Source of the DNA: Turnera subulata
Lineage: Eukaryota; Streptophyta; Magnoliopsida; Malpighiales; Passifloraceae
Length of the DNA stretch: 64,000 bases
NCBI GenBank assembly: GCA_028386065.3
Contig: JAKUCV010001627.1
Coordinates: 42,236-106,235, forward strand
Direction of reading: 5' to 3'
Shown here: piece by piece, positions 11,153 through 21,010 of the stretch
Layout of the letters: each line of letters begins with the position of its first letter
How positions within the stretch are numbered: position 1 is the stretch's first letter
The notes under the pieces: generated by a model
Told to the model about the DNA's origin: nothing
Database searches by the model: none
The model's input: the letters and a program-made list of their open reading frames with translations, nothing else
Translations under genes and position numbers: made by a program

Positions 11153-12222
11153 AGAAAGTCAATGTAAATTCTTTTTTTGGTACATTTGATGCATAGAAAC
11201 TCTTAGCCAAATATTAAAAACAAGTAAAAGTTCACGGAGAGTTGGCTTTAGTTGGATTATATTAATATTTTCTTTAAGAGTTCAAACCCACGACCACGGC
11301 TAATTTTGATACTATTTTTTTTTAATAAATAAATTTACAAATCAATAATAGTGTTTTGGCTCAAAAAAATCAATAATAGTGAATAAGAAAATCTATTTAT
11401 ATAGGAATGTGGTATTATTAATATTATAACTGTGCCAGGGGCCGGACATGATATTGAAGGGAATAGTTTCAGTGGCAATTCTCCAATTTATTTTCAACCA
11501 TCATTGTAATTATGCCAACAACTTATACACAGTATCCAGATATAAACAAGTCCAGCAAAATAGTGCAGAAAAATAAAAACTAAAAGATATATAAAATATA
11601 TTAATTTTTTAATGGAAATAAATATATTAAATTAGATAAAAAAGATTTTGACAAATGTGAGACTTGCATGACATACGGTATACGAATCTAGAAATAAGTA
11701 GTTAGTTCCTTCTTCAGTATTAGTTCCTTAATTTGGTTGCACCATTCCAACCTTATTCGGCACAATAAACTTTGTTTTCACCTTTCGCTTTCAAAACACC
11801 TTTACTTCACTTTTTCTTTTTGTCGGTAAATTCCTTTACTTCACTAACTGCTAATTAAACACCTCATAAGCGTATTTCACGATGGTTTCATGCATCCGCT
11901 TAATTTAATTTAGTATGCAATGCAAACCAGCTCATCTGCTAGTCCTTAGCATTTCCCTCGTCTCCTATTAATTATTTTGGTCTTAAAACTCTTGTTACTT
12001 GCTATCTTTTGTAGTTGTGGACTGTATTTCTTATGTTGGTGTCGACTGCTGGTTCACACTTTGTTTCTCGTCGTTTTTCTCGTTTATCTTAGCAGTCCAT
12101 GTAGCCGTCCTTAGTTATTTTATTTATTTCCTTCGTGCTCTTTCCTGTTTTCTAAGCTAATATATTTATTGTTCCCTAGCTACCTACTTCTCTGTAGCAA
12201 CTAACCCTGTGAATATTTCTTT
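11153..12222. other. Unassigned AT-rich spacer
   Basis: No open reading frame, terminal repeat or recognisable protein similarity was seen on either strand in this kilobase. Confidence 0.6.
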
Positions 12223-12391
12223 GATAAATAACTATCATCTTCTTTAGCAAAACTAACTCTGATGGTCAATAAAAGCATCTTTCTAGCAGAACTACTGGTG
12301 CAGTATTGCTAATTCTGAATGTACAAGAATAAAAAGGAGTCACTTCATGTGAGTAGAGGAATGGGAGGAACTAGTGGCGCTAATGTGGTAG

Positions 12392-13232
12392 ATGGGTCTG
12401 ATTCTCTTGTTCTCCTTAGTAGTATTGCAGTGGAGCAGAAGTCATTCAAGTGACCCTGGTATGAGAGATAGTGTATTGGTTGCAATTAGGGATGACAAAA
12501 ATCTCCATCTCTGCGGATCCCCGCGGGGATTCTTCGCTAGTGGGGTGGGGATGGGATTTTTTTTGCCCTGGGGCGGGGATGGGAGAGATTTTGCACCCGA
12601 GGTTAATTCGGGGAATGGGGCGGGGATCACATTACTCGCCACGCGGGGCTCCCTAAAGTATGAAATGTCTACTTTATTCTTGTTTCACTGATGGATATAT
12701 TTCTATAATCTTGATATTTTGGTCATTTGAATTGTTGTTCTAAAAAACACAAATATATAAATTGTTAAATGTGAAACTTTGGAGATGAATTGTCATTATT
12801 GTGTGTTGAATTAGATATTATTTCCATTATTATTGTTATTTGTAATGAATTTAGTGATTAAATTTGCATTTTTGTCCAAAAAAAATTAAAATAGTCACTT
12901 ATAATTCGGGGAATAGGGATCCGCGGGGATCGCGGGGACGGGGATAAATTTTCCCCTGCACCTAATTCCCCGCCCCGTTGCCACCCCTAGTTGCAACTGA
13001 TCTTCGTGGTACGAAGCTGGTGAATAAGTTTGACCCGCAGAAAGCAATTCAATGTTTCAATGATAATGGTGGTGGAATTGGGGCTTTAATACTTGCGAGT
13101 AGGCCTGTATCCAACGCTGTGTTGAGGAGGATGCAGGATAATAATTCAAGTTTGGAGACCAAGGAAACCAATATGCTTTGTGCCAATTTGGCTGCTGATT
13201 ATGAGGAGGCTACTCCTCATATTGTTTTCTAG
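12392..13232 (+). pseudogene. LINE2 ORF1 C-terminal remnant, split by a MITE
   Basis: The frame from 12392 reaches GMRDSVLVA at about 12482 and, after skipping the MITE, continues as TDLRGTKLVNKFDPQKAIQ and on to a stop after ATPHIVF at 13232. It sits directly upstream of the endonuclease start, where the end of LINE ORF1 is expected. I recognise it by position, not by a domain. No zinc knuckle is visible in the remaining part. Confidence 0.55.
12486..12989. mobile_element. hAT-like MITE, about 504 bp
   Basis: The left end TTAGGGATGACAAAAATC and the complement of the right end (TAGGGGTGGCAACGGGGC) resemble each other, and the interior is rich in GCGGGGAT-type runs near both ends. GTTGCAA flanks it on both sides (12479-12485 and 12990-12996), consistent with a 7-8 bp target duplication. 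Its removal restores the LINE2 ORF1 frame. Confidence 0.75.
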
Positions 13233-13289
13233 TGATACTGGGTATGTTTGTTCCTTTCTGTTTAATCTTTTAATGATTAAATTAGTTTA

Positions 13290-13428
13290 TTAGAATTTTA
13301 GGAGTGTTAGAAGTAGGAGAATTCATAGTATTATGAAGGATATTATTCGGGTGAATCGCCCTGATTTAGTTGTCCTGTCTGAGTATGTTCGGGTTAGTGG
13401 AGTTACTGTTGACAGAGTTGCTCGGAGT
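13290..13428 (+). pseudogene. LINE2 endonuclease N-terminus
   Basis: Reads WNFRSVRSRRIHSIMKDIIR, then RPDLVVLSEYVR and VDRVARS. This is the start of the apurinic-type endonuclease, with the N of the WN motif and the E of the LxE motif. The copia element at 13429 interrupts it, and it resumes at 18658. Confidence 0.75.
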
Positions 13429-14004
13429 TGTTAGAACAATAGCCCTTCGCTAGAGGGGGGGTGAATAGCGATAATCGAATTACAACGAAATAGGCAGGAA
13501 TCAAATGCGGAATTGAAAGATTGAAGGACACAACCAATTTATCCTGGTTCACACACACTCTACTAGTGTGGCTAATCCAGCCCTTCAAGTCTCACTTGAA
13601 GATTTCACTATCTAGTGTTAAGCTTACGGGTGCTTAACAGACCGTTACAATCCTAGGAATTCTAGTCACAAGAATCCTAAACCTGATAGTTCAAGTCACA
13701 TGAACATCAACACTCTTGCTTGAAAATACCTCACTTCAAGACTTCTCACACAGGAAGATATACCCTCTCCCTATGAATCTCAACAAGGGAACTAACCTCC
13801 CTTAAGGTGTATGAATACACAGTTCAATCACTCAACCAAGGAACTCTCTCAAAGAGCAGATATGAGTATACAGAATTAAGCTCTAAAAGGCAACTCTCAA
13901 ATCCTCAAAAGGATATTGGCTCAATAAAGATTTCTATAAATGTATGGAATGAATGCTTGAATGTAGAGAGTTGATTCATGCTTAAACAGAGCTAAAAATG
14001 CTCA

Positions 14005-14011
14005 ATTTATA
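14005..14011 (-). promoter_or_regulatory. TATA box of the SIRE-type LTR (3' copy)
   Basis: The minus strand reads CTATAAATTG. It lies about 95 bp downstream, in element sense, of the last AACATCGATGTT palindrome. The matching site in the other LTR is at 17626-17632. Confidence 0.6.
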
Positions 14012-14106
14012 GCTCTGAAAAATTATAGAGCCGTTTTAAATCCACCCAAAAACAATCTTAAACAAAACATAGTGGGTGCTAAAAAGTTGTCAGAAATAAC
14101 GGCCAT

Positions 14107-14721
14107 AACATCGATGTTTTACTGCTCAACATCGATGTCTTGTCCAACAAATTTGAATTTCTGGACTAACGGTAACTAAAACATCGATGTTCTCCATCCC
14201 AACATCGATGTTATTTTGATTCTGTGAAAATGAGATGAAAACTGATCTGTGAAGAACATCGATGTTTTCATTCCAACATCGATGTTATTTTGCTTCTGTG
14301 AAAAAAATGATTGAAGCTGAGCAATTGAAGAACATCGATGTTATGGAATAGAACATCGATGTTGTGCTTATGCAAAAGTGTTTTCAAATGTAACGGTCAT
14401 GAGAACATCGATGTTTGGGATTCCAACATCGATGTTATTTGCCTACTGCCAATTTTTGGGAAATTCTTTGAAGGCAGGAACATCGATGTTTAGACTACAA
14501 CATCGATGTTATTTTGGCTCGGCAAAAACAAATTAAAACTGACCATTATGGAACATCGATGTTATAAATGGGAACATCGATGTTGTGACTAGTTTTAAAA
14601 GCAACGGTCACTAGAACATCGATGTTTGGGATGCCAACATCGATGTTCTGAGCCTTCTGCCTGTTTTGAAGAATTGTGCAAAGGCAGGAACATCGATGTT
14701 TAAATCCACAACATCGATGTT
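14107..14721. repeat. Array of 18 AACATCGATGTT palindromes in nine pairs (LTR copy A)
   Basis: Starts of the 12-mers are 14107/14128, 14180/14201, 14255/14275, 14331/14352, 14404/14425, 14479/14499, 14552/14573, 14615/14636 and 14689/14710. Pair members are 20-21 bp apart and pairs are 63-76 bp apart. Seventeen copies are perfect and the second ends in C. A 210-bp higher-order repeat of three pairs is visible (14404 to 14615, 14479 to 14689). The array is inside the LTR U3 region, so it is not a CRISPR array. Confidence 0.95.
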
Positions 14722-15032
14722 CATGGCTCGAAAAACATTTTTATGCTTGGAAGTGTGTTATGTTATGCATGAGCAAAATTCATCTTATTTTGAGCCAATG
14801 TCCTAGAAGAGTTGAGTGTTATACCTTGTACAATTTATGGATCTAACGCTTCTTTCTTGGCTCTTCAATTCTTGTGCTCATTCATTTTGATTCTTTGCTC
14901 TTGAATGGTTTCTTGTGCTTGAGGATTGGTTTGTCTTCATTTCTTTTTGCTTCTTCTTTGTCATGATCTTGAATTGGTTTGTCAATTATCAAAACCTGTA
15001 ATGAATGAACCATGAAGACATAGGTTCTAACA

Positions 15033-15210
15033 ATTTCCCCCTTTTTGATAATGACAAACACCTAGAAGTATATGCCAATATTAGAGGTATATGTTAACAC
15101 AATAATTCCCCCTATATATTTTAATTTATGATTCCCCCTATCTAGATGCATATATTTCTTCTTTGATTCCCCCTATCTAGATGCATATACTTCTTCTTAT
15201 CTTCCCCCTT
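15033..15210 (-). promoter_or_regulatory. Cluster of five polypurine-tract-like sequences
   Basis: Minus-strand AGGGGGAA-type tracts occur at about 15033-15047 (directly next to the LTR), 15105-15114, 15131-15140, 15166-15175 and 15201-15210. The middle two belong to a 35-bp tandem repeat (15130-15199). Another similar tract is at about 15431. The LTR-adjacent copy is the one expected to prime plus-strand synthesis. Repeated tracts are a known trait of SIRE-type elements. Confidence 0.75.
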
Positions 15211-15406
15211 TTGGCATTAGCAAAAAGAAATGATGATGCATATATTTATTCTTCCCTTTAAGGTATGACTTATAATTCCTCCTAAGTTCATGCATGTGGC
15301 AAAGTATTTTATGGAAAACAAAGCATAAAGGATAACGAGGATAAGGGTTTAGAAAGATGATTTCTAGTTTCCATCATCATCATCTTCATCAGTAGTTTCT
15401 TCCCCA

Positions 15407-15622
15407 TTATGTTACTTCTTCAGCAAGCCTTATTCCCCCTTTCTCTTGATCTTGGTGAGGGGTACTGAACATCGATGCTATCATCTTCTGATCCTTGCAT
15501 TTCTGCCGAAATCGAACGAGTGTGGCCACATTCAAAAACTTGGATGCTTCTTTGGTCATTTGCTTGGAGCATCCGCAATCAAGGTACCAAAGTACACTTG
15601 ATGCCTTCAAGCATACCTGCAA
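15407..15622 (-). pseudogene. Protease scrap joined to the distal pol end
   Basis: The reading SSVLWYLDCGCSKQMTKEA is a copia protease active-site region in which the usual Asp-Ser-Gly is Asp-Cys-Gly. Shortly after KFLNVATLV the similarity to protease stops and a short basic tail follows. The rest of pol (roughly 3-4 kb in intact relatives) is missing, so a large internal deletion has its junction near 15500-15530. Confidence 0.65.
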
Positions 15623-15628
15623 AACAAA

Positions 15629-16993
15629 TCAAAAGGATTTCGGTACCCAAATCTTTTTGGGTCCTTGGTGGTTAGAAACATGGCGATGATGGTCCTCATC
15701 TTGTGCCCAATGTCTGTGCCTAGTAAAACATACCGGGGCAATGTGTCCTATCCTATTACAATAGTGACAAATAACATTAGGATTATGCATTCTCCTATGT
15801 TGATAGTAGTTGTTGTTTTGTCTATGTTTGTAATCTCTACTTAACTTGTCTTGCCTAGGTATAATCTTGTTTTCCCTAAATTGAGTCACATGTTTCCTAG
15901 GTTTAGTAAAATGAGAACTTTCATTTTTAGCGCTGTGTACATGTGGTCTTGTAACATTAGCATTTGATCTAACATTGTAAGCATACAATTTAGCATAGTG
16001 AACTTTTCCACTACTTGCATTTGGTTTGGCATTTTGAGCATATGACCTTCTATGATGAGTACATGATCTTGTGTCATGAACATTTGATCTAATATGATAA
16101 GTAGAAGATGAAGCATCATGTTTATGTGTCTTAGCATTAAGCACAGTAGGTTTGACATCATTTGACACATTAGATGCACCTAATCCTTCTTTTTGTGTTG
16201 GACTTCTTTGTTGTCCTAGAAGAAGATTAAGACTATCTCTGCCATTAGTAAATTTCTCTATTGTTTTCTTCAGATCGTCAACTTGATTCTTAAGAGATTC
16301 ATTCTCTTTTCCCAATTCAACACAAGCACATACATTCGAGGATATCTTCTCATTAAGTTCATTGCAAGACATATTAAGAGCATGTTTTTCTTTTTCAAGC
16401 TTATCAATCTTACTTGATAACTCATCCTTATCATTTGATAATTTCTCATTATCATTTTCTAAGGTTGTAATTTGTTTCTTTAAATTCTTATTGACCTTAG
16501 AAACTGAAATGAATTTACTATATACTTCACTAAATACATCTTGCAGCTCTTCAAATGTATAATCATCACTCGAATAGGAAGTACTTACCTCTTCCGGAGA
16601 TTCTTCCTTTGCCATGAAACAAAGGTTGACAGTCTCATCTTGTCTGCTGTCGATTTCCTCATAGATGATTCCCAGCATTTCCCACATCTCCTTGGCTGTT
16701 GCGCAGTGCGAGATTATCTGATAGTCATTCGGATTGACCGCACTCTGAAGCATGTTTATCGCCTTGGAGTTGTTTTCAATTCTTTGGACGTCATCTACGT
16801 TGTGCTCCACTTCCGTTCTTGATGGGATTTGAACACCATTCTTTATCGTTAGCCAAGCTGCAAAGTCATTGGCTTGGATGAAAACTTTCATCCTTTCCTT
16901 CCAATATGTATAATTAGTTCCGTCGAAGAATGGTGCCTGGGTAATGGATTGCCCTTCAGTGATTCCTGCATACAAATAACTTGAACAAGCCAT
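15629..16993 (-). CDS. Gag of the SIRE-type copia element, 454 aa
   Basis: Gag would assemble the cytoplasmic particle that packages element RNA. The ORF is uninterrupted. It opens with a UBN2-type region (FDGTNYTYWKERMKVF at about residues 24-39, then CATAKEMWEMLG near 97-108). A long coiled coil rich in Lys, Glu, Asn and Leu spans about residues 150-260, followed by a His/Asn/Ser-rich repeat-like region. A CCHC knuckle CHYCNRIGHIAPVC (CX2CX4HX4C) lies near residue 410. It starts about 55 bp downstream of the 5' LTR in element sense. The open frame in a young element means the protein could still be made. The stop after WVPKSF may reflect the deletion or a frame change into protease. Confidence 0.85.
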   Translation of the reverse strand: MACSSYLYAGITEGQSITQAPFFDGTNYTYWKERMKVFIQANDFAAWLTIKNGVQIPSRTEVEHNVDDVQRIENNSKAINMLQSAVNPNDYQIISHCATAKEMWEMLGIIYEEIDSRQDETVNLCFMAKEESPEEVSTSYSSDDYTFEELQDVFSEVYSKFISVSKVNKNLKKQITTLENDNEKLSNDKDELSSKIDKLEKEKHALNMSCNELNEKISSNVCACVELGKENESLKNQVDDLKKTIEKFTNGRDSLNLLLGQQRSPTQKEGLGASNVSNDVKPTVLNAKTHKHDASSSTYHIRSNVHDTRSCTHHRRSYAQNAKPNASSGKVHYAKLYAYNVRSNANVTRPHVHSAKNESSHFTKPRKHVTQFRENKIIPRQDKLSRDYKHRQNNNYYQHRRMHNPNVICHYCNRIGHIAPVCFTRHRHWAQDEDHHRHVSNHQGPKKIWVPKSF

Positions 16994-17034
16994 AGAAATT
17001 TTCCTCTCAAACAGTTAGGTCTTTCAGAGAGTTA

Positions 17035-17047
17035 GGCTCCGCTACCA
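17035..17047 (-). promoter_or_regulatory. Primer-binding site of the SIRE-type element
   Basis: The minus strand reads TGGTAGCGGAGCC two bases after the LTR end. This matches 11 of 13 bases of the usual plant copia site TGGTATCAGAGCC, complementary to the 3' end of initiator tRNA-Met. Confidence 0.8.
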
Positions 17048-17049
17048 AT

Positions 17050-18652
17050 TGTTAGAACAATAGCCCTTCGCTAGAGGGGGGGTGAATAGCGATAATCGAA
17101 TTACAACGAAATAGGCAGGAATCAAATGCGGAATTGAAAGATTGAAGGACACAACCAATTTATCCTGGTTCACACACACTCTACTAGTGTGGCTAATCCA
17201 GCCCTTCAAGTCTCACTTGAAGATTTCACTATCTAGTGTTAAGCTTACGGGTGCTTAACAAACCGTTACAATCCTAGGAATTCTAGTCACAAGAATCCTA
17301 AACCTGAGAGTTCAAGTCACATGAACCTCAACACTCTTGCTTGAAAATACCTCACTTCAAGACTTCTCACACAGGAAGATATACCCTCTCCCTATAAATC
17401 TCAACAAGGGAACTAACCTCCCTTAAGGTGTATGAATACACAATTCAATCACTCAACCAAGGAACTCTCTCAAAGAGCAGATATGAGTATACAAAATTAA
17501 GCTCTAAAAGGCAACTCTCAAATCCTCAAAAGGATATTGGCTCAATAAAGATTTCTATAAATGTATGGAATGAATGCTTGAATGTAGAGAGTTGATTCAT
17601 GCTTAAACAGAGCTAAAAATGCTCAATTTATAGCTCTGAAAAATTATAGAGCCGTTTTAAATCCACCCAAAAACAATCTTAAACAAAACATAGTGGGTGC
17701 TAAAAAGTTGTCAGAAATAACGGCCATAACGTCGATGTTTTACTGCTCAACATCGATGTTTTGTCCAACAAATTTGAATTTCTGGACTAACGGTAACTAA
17801 AACATCGATGTTCTCCATCCCAACATCGATGTTATTTTGATTCTGTGAAAATGAGATGAAAACTGATCTGTGAAGAACATCGATGTTTTCATTCCAACAT
17901 CGATGTTATTTTGCTTCTGTGAAAAAATGATTGAAGCTGAGCATTTGAAGAACATCGATGTTATGGAATAGAACATCGATGTTGTGCTTATGCAAAAGTG
18001 TTTTCAAATGTAACGGTCATGAGAACATCGATGTTTGGGATTCCAACATCGATGTTATTTGCCTACTGCCAATTTTTGGGAAATTCTTTGAAGGCAGGAA
18101 CATCGATGTTTAGACTACAACATCGATGTTATTTTGGCTCGGCAAAAACAAATTAAAACTGACCATTATGGAACATCGATGTTACAAATGGGAACATCGA
18201 TGTTGTGACTAGTTTTAAAAGCAACGGTCACTAGAACATCGATGTTTGGGATGCCAACATCGATGTTCTGAGCCTTCTGCCTGTTTTGAAGAATTGTGCA
18301 AAGGCAGGAACATCGATGTTTAAATCCACAACATCGATGTTCATGGCTCGAAAAACATTTTTATGCTTGGAAGTGTGTTATGTTATGCATGAGCAAAATT
18401 CATCTTATTTTGAGCCAATGTCCTAGAAGAGTTGAGTGTTATACCTTGTACAATTTATGGATCTAACGCTTCTTTCTTGGCTCTTCAATTCTTGTGCTCA
18501 TTCATTTTGATCCTTTGCTCTTGAATGGTTTCTTGTGCTTGAGGATTGGTTTGTCTTCATTTCTTTTTGCTTCTTCTTTGTCATGATCTTGAATTGGTTT
18601 GTCAATTATCAAAACCTGTAATGAATGAACCATGAAGACATAGGTTCTAACA
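17050..18652 (-). repeat. 5' LTR (element sense) of the SIRE-type copia element, 1603 bp
   Basis: About 99.3 percent identical to 13429-15032 by hand count (differences include an A-run length change near 17920 and single substitutions). In element sense this is the promoter-bearing LTR: palindrome array 17728-18341, TATAAAT box 17626-17632, then the transcribed region running into the primer-binding site. Confidence 0.92.
17728..18341. repeat. Array of 18 AACATCGATGTT palindromes in nine pairs (LTR copy B)
   Basis: Same layout as the array at 14107-14721, shifted by the 3.6-kb LTR spacing. The first site here reads AACGTCGATGTT and all others are perfect. The second site, mutated in copy A, is intact here. 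Confidence 0.95.
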
Positions 18653-18657
18653 GGAGT

Positions 18658-19040
18658 ATGGGTTTATTTTTTATCCATAAAGTGGAGGCGCATAGGTTCT
18701 CGGGTGGTATATGGGTCATGGCTACAATGCATATATCTGGGATTCGGGTTTTGCAAGATTCTACGCAAATTGTGTATATGGAGGTGAGGAATCAAAGAAA
18801 GGGATTGTGGTTATCAATAGTGGTGTATGTTAATCTAGCCTAAGCTCTTAAGGATTTATTTTGGAGTGAGTTAACAGGCTTGAGTGTGAAAATTAATCAG
18901 CCATGGGATGTTGTAGGTGATTTTAATGATTTTTTCTATGGTCATGAGAAAATTGGAGGAAGACCAACTAGTATGCAGAGGTATGTGAAGTTCCAAGAGC
19001 ATTTAGATGAGTGTCAGTTGTTGAATATGGATGCAACAGG
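18658..19040 (+). pseudogene. LINE2 endonuclease C-terminal part
   Basis: Resumes right after the copia target duplication with VEAHRFSGGIWVMATMHISG, then VYMEVRNQRKGLWLSIVVY. Stops occur near 18841 and 19056. The region encoding WDVVGDFNDFF (about 18907-18939) carries the conserved GDFN motif of the endonuclease. Confidence 0.75.
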
Positions 19041-19080
19041 GCCTAAATTCATCTAGAGGGGCCTAAAGAGAGATGGTTTT

Positions 19081-21010
19081 ATGCGCATTTTTAAAAGACT
19101 TGACAGAGCTGTGGTGAATGCTTCTTGGAGACTAAAATTTTCTGAAGCTTCGCTTAGGAATCTCCCAAGGGTAAAATTTGACCATCACCTTATTTTACTA
19201 TTGTTAAATGGAGCTTCCACTTCCAATCTTGCGAGGCGTCCTTTTAGAATTGAAGCAGCCTGGCTTGGTCATGAAAATTTCCAGTTGCTTATGATGGATA
19301 AGTGGAATAAGGATGCTAATATGGATGCTGCTTTGACTTAATTAAAACCTGATTTGAAAAAGTGGAATGCAGAAGTTTTTGGTAATATTTTTGCAAAGAA
19401 GAAGGATTGTTTAGCCAGGTTGCATGGTATTCAAAAAGTCTTAGCTCAGTCTCGGTGTCTTAATTTGCAAAGAAGAGAGCAAGAGGTTATTAGAAAATAC
19501 AATATAATCCTTCAACAAGAAGAGGTACTTTGGCTCCAAAAGTCTAGATCGAAGTGGATTAATCAAGGTGACAAAAATACTTGTTTTTTTCACTTAACTA
19601 CTATCATAAGGAGAAAGAGGAACAGAATTGAGGGGTTATTTGATTGTAATGACGATTGGGTCTGGGATGAAGATAGGTTGTAGAGGATGGCAACGGAATA
19701 TTATCAGTCTGTTTACTAAGGATTGCCTTGTTCGGCCTTCTCTTACAGTTAAGCTGAATTTTCCTTCTTTGGAAGAGCGAGAGAGGAATCAATTGAGTGA
19801 TGGTGTATCTGATGAAGAGATAAGACAAGCTATGTTTGACATTGGTTCCCTAAATGCTCCTGGCCCGGATGGGTTTCAAGTAGTATTCTTCCAGAATCAT
19901 TGGCAGCTTGTATGGTTCAATGTATATAGGTTTGTGAGAGGAATGTTTGAGGGGACTGAATCCCTTAATGGCCAGAATCCTACTTATTTGGTTCTAATTA
20001 CTAAAGCGGATAAACCTGAGCGTATTGATCAATTCCAACCAATTGGTTTATGTAATGTGGTGTATCTAGTTATTGCCAAATTGCTTGTGAACATGGTTAA
20101 ATCTCTTCTCCCCAAAACTAATTACTCCCCATCAAAATAATTTTGTGCCTGGATGCCATATTATTCATAATAGTGTGGTTGCAAGGAAGCAATTCATTAC
20201 ATGCAAGGAAACAAATTAGGGAAGCAATATATGGTAATTAAGGTGGATTTAGAGAAGGCGTAAGATCGAATCAGTTGGAAGTTTTTAGTTGAATCCCTTC
20301 TTCTGGCTGGGTTTCCGGATTCTTTGGCAAGTCTAATCATACATTGTGTGACTTCGGCAACTATGCAAGTGCTTTAGAATGGTGCAAAAATGACTCAATT
20401 TCATCTACAGGCATGAGACATAGGGACCCACTATCCCCTTATTATTCATCATCTATTTGGAGAGACTTTCTCTGCTAATAAATCAAGAAGTTGGGAAGGA
20501 CAATTGGAAACCTTTCAAGTTTGGTTTGAGGGGACCAGACCTGTCTCACCTTATGTTTGCCGGCGATCTTATCCTCTTTGGGGAGGCCACTGAGAACCAA
20601 ATGAGAACAATGAACCAGGGCTTCCATACGTTTTGCAAGGCATCTGGACAGAAAGTGAGTTTAGCTAAAACATCAAGTCTATTTCTCCAAAGAAGTGGAT
20701 AATGATACAAGTTTGAGGTTGACAGATTTGAGTGGTTTCTCTCTTACCAAAAATTTAGGTAAGTATCTAGGTGTACCTCTAATTCATAGGAGTGTCTAAT
20801 TCAACCTATTGGGGTATTGTGGATAAAGTGGGAGCAAGATTAGCCTCGTAGAAAGCAAGTAATTTATATTTATCGGGGCGTACCACCTTATGTTAGCCTA
20901 TCCTATCGGCCATTCCCCTATATTTTATGCAGTCCGCTAGATTACCCAAAGGTGTATGTAATGAAATTGAGAAATGCTGCAGAAATTTTGTCTGGGATAG
21001 CTAAGAGAAA
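19081..21010 (+). pseudogene. LINE2 endonuclease end and reverse transcriptase remnant
   Basis: The first part includes NLPRVKFDHHLILLLL (endonuclease SDH-like motif, here FDH). A Lys-rich connector with KSRSKWINQGDKNTCFFH follows. The reverse transcriptase begins at NAPGPDGFQVVFFQ (about 19852) and continues through FQPIGLCNVVYLVIAKLL. At about 20559 the catalytic box reads MFAGDLILF, so the usual FADD has become FAGD, losing one catalytic Asp. Frameshifts near 19680, 20140 and 20400 break it. The end is disrupted by the TIR element at 21011. Confidence 0.8.

Larger units (their letters stand above)
13429..15032 (-). repeat. 3' LTR (element sense) of the SIRE-type copia element, 1604 bp
   Basis: Begins TGTTAGAACAATAGCC on the plus strand and ends AGGTTCTAACA. 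On the minus strand the order is U3 with the palindrome array (14107-14721), then a TATAAAT box (14005-14011), then the transcribed part. Almost identical to 17050-18652. Confidence 0.92.
13429..18652 (-). mobile_element. Young non-autonomous copia element of SIRE type, 5224 bp, minus strand
   Basis: Two 1.6-kb LTRs with ends TGTTAGAA and TTCTAACA flank a 2.0-kb interior. The flanks carry a perfect 5-bp duplication GGAGT (13424-13428 and 18653-18657). The interior encodes Gag on the minus strand and a scrap of protease. Integrase, reverse transcriptase and RNase H are absent. About 11 substitutions and one indel were counted between the LTRs, so the insertion is recent. A long coiled-coil Gag, repeated polypurine tracts and long LTRs suggest the SIRE/Maximus lineage; that lineage call is inference. 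It would need proteins from an intact relative to move. Confidence 0.9.

Noticed and set aside
14107..14721. CRISPR-like array of a repeated palindrome with variable spacers
   Set aside because: The repeat is only 12 bp, spacing alternates 21 and about 73 bp, the spacers are related to each other, and the block lies inside duplicated LTRs of a plant retrotransposon. No cas genes are possible here.
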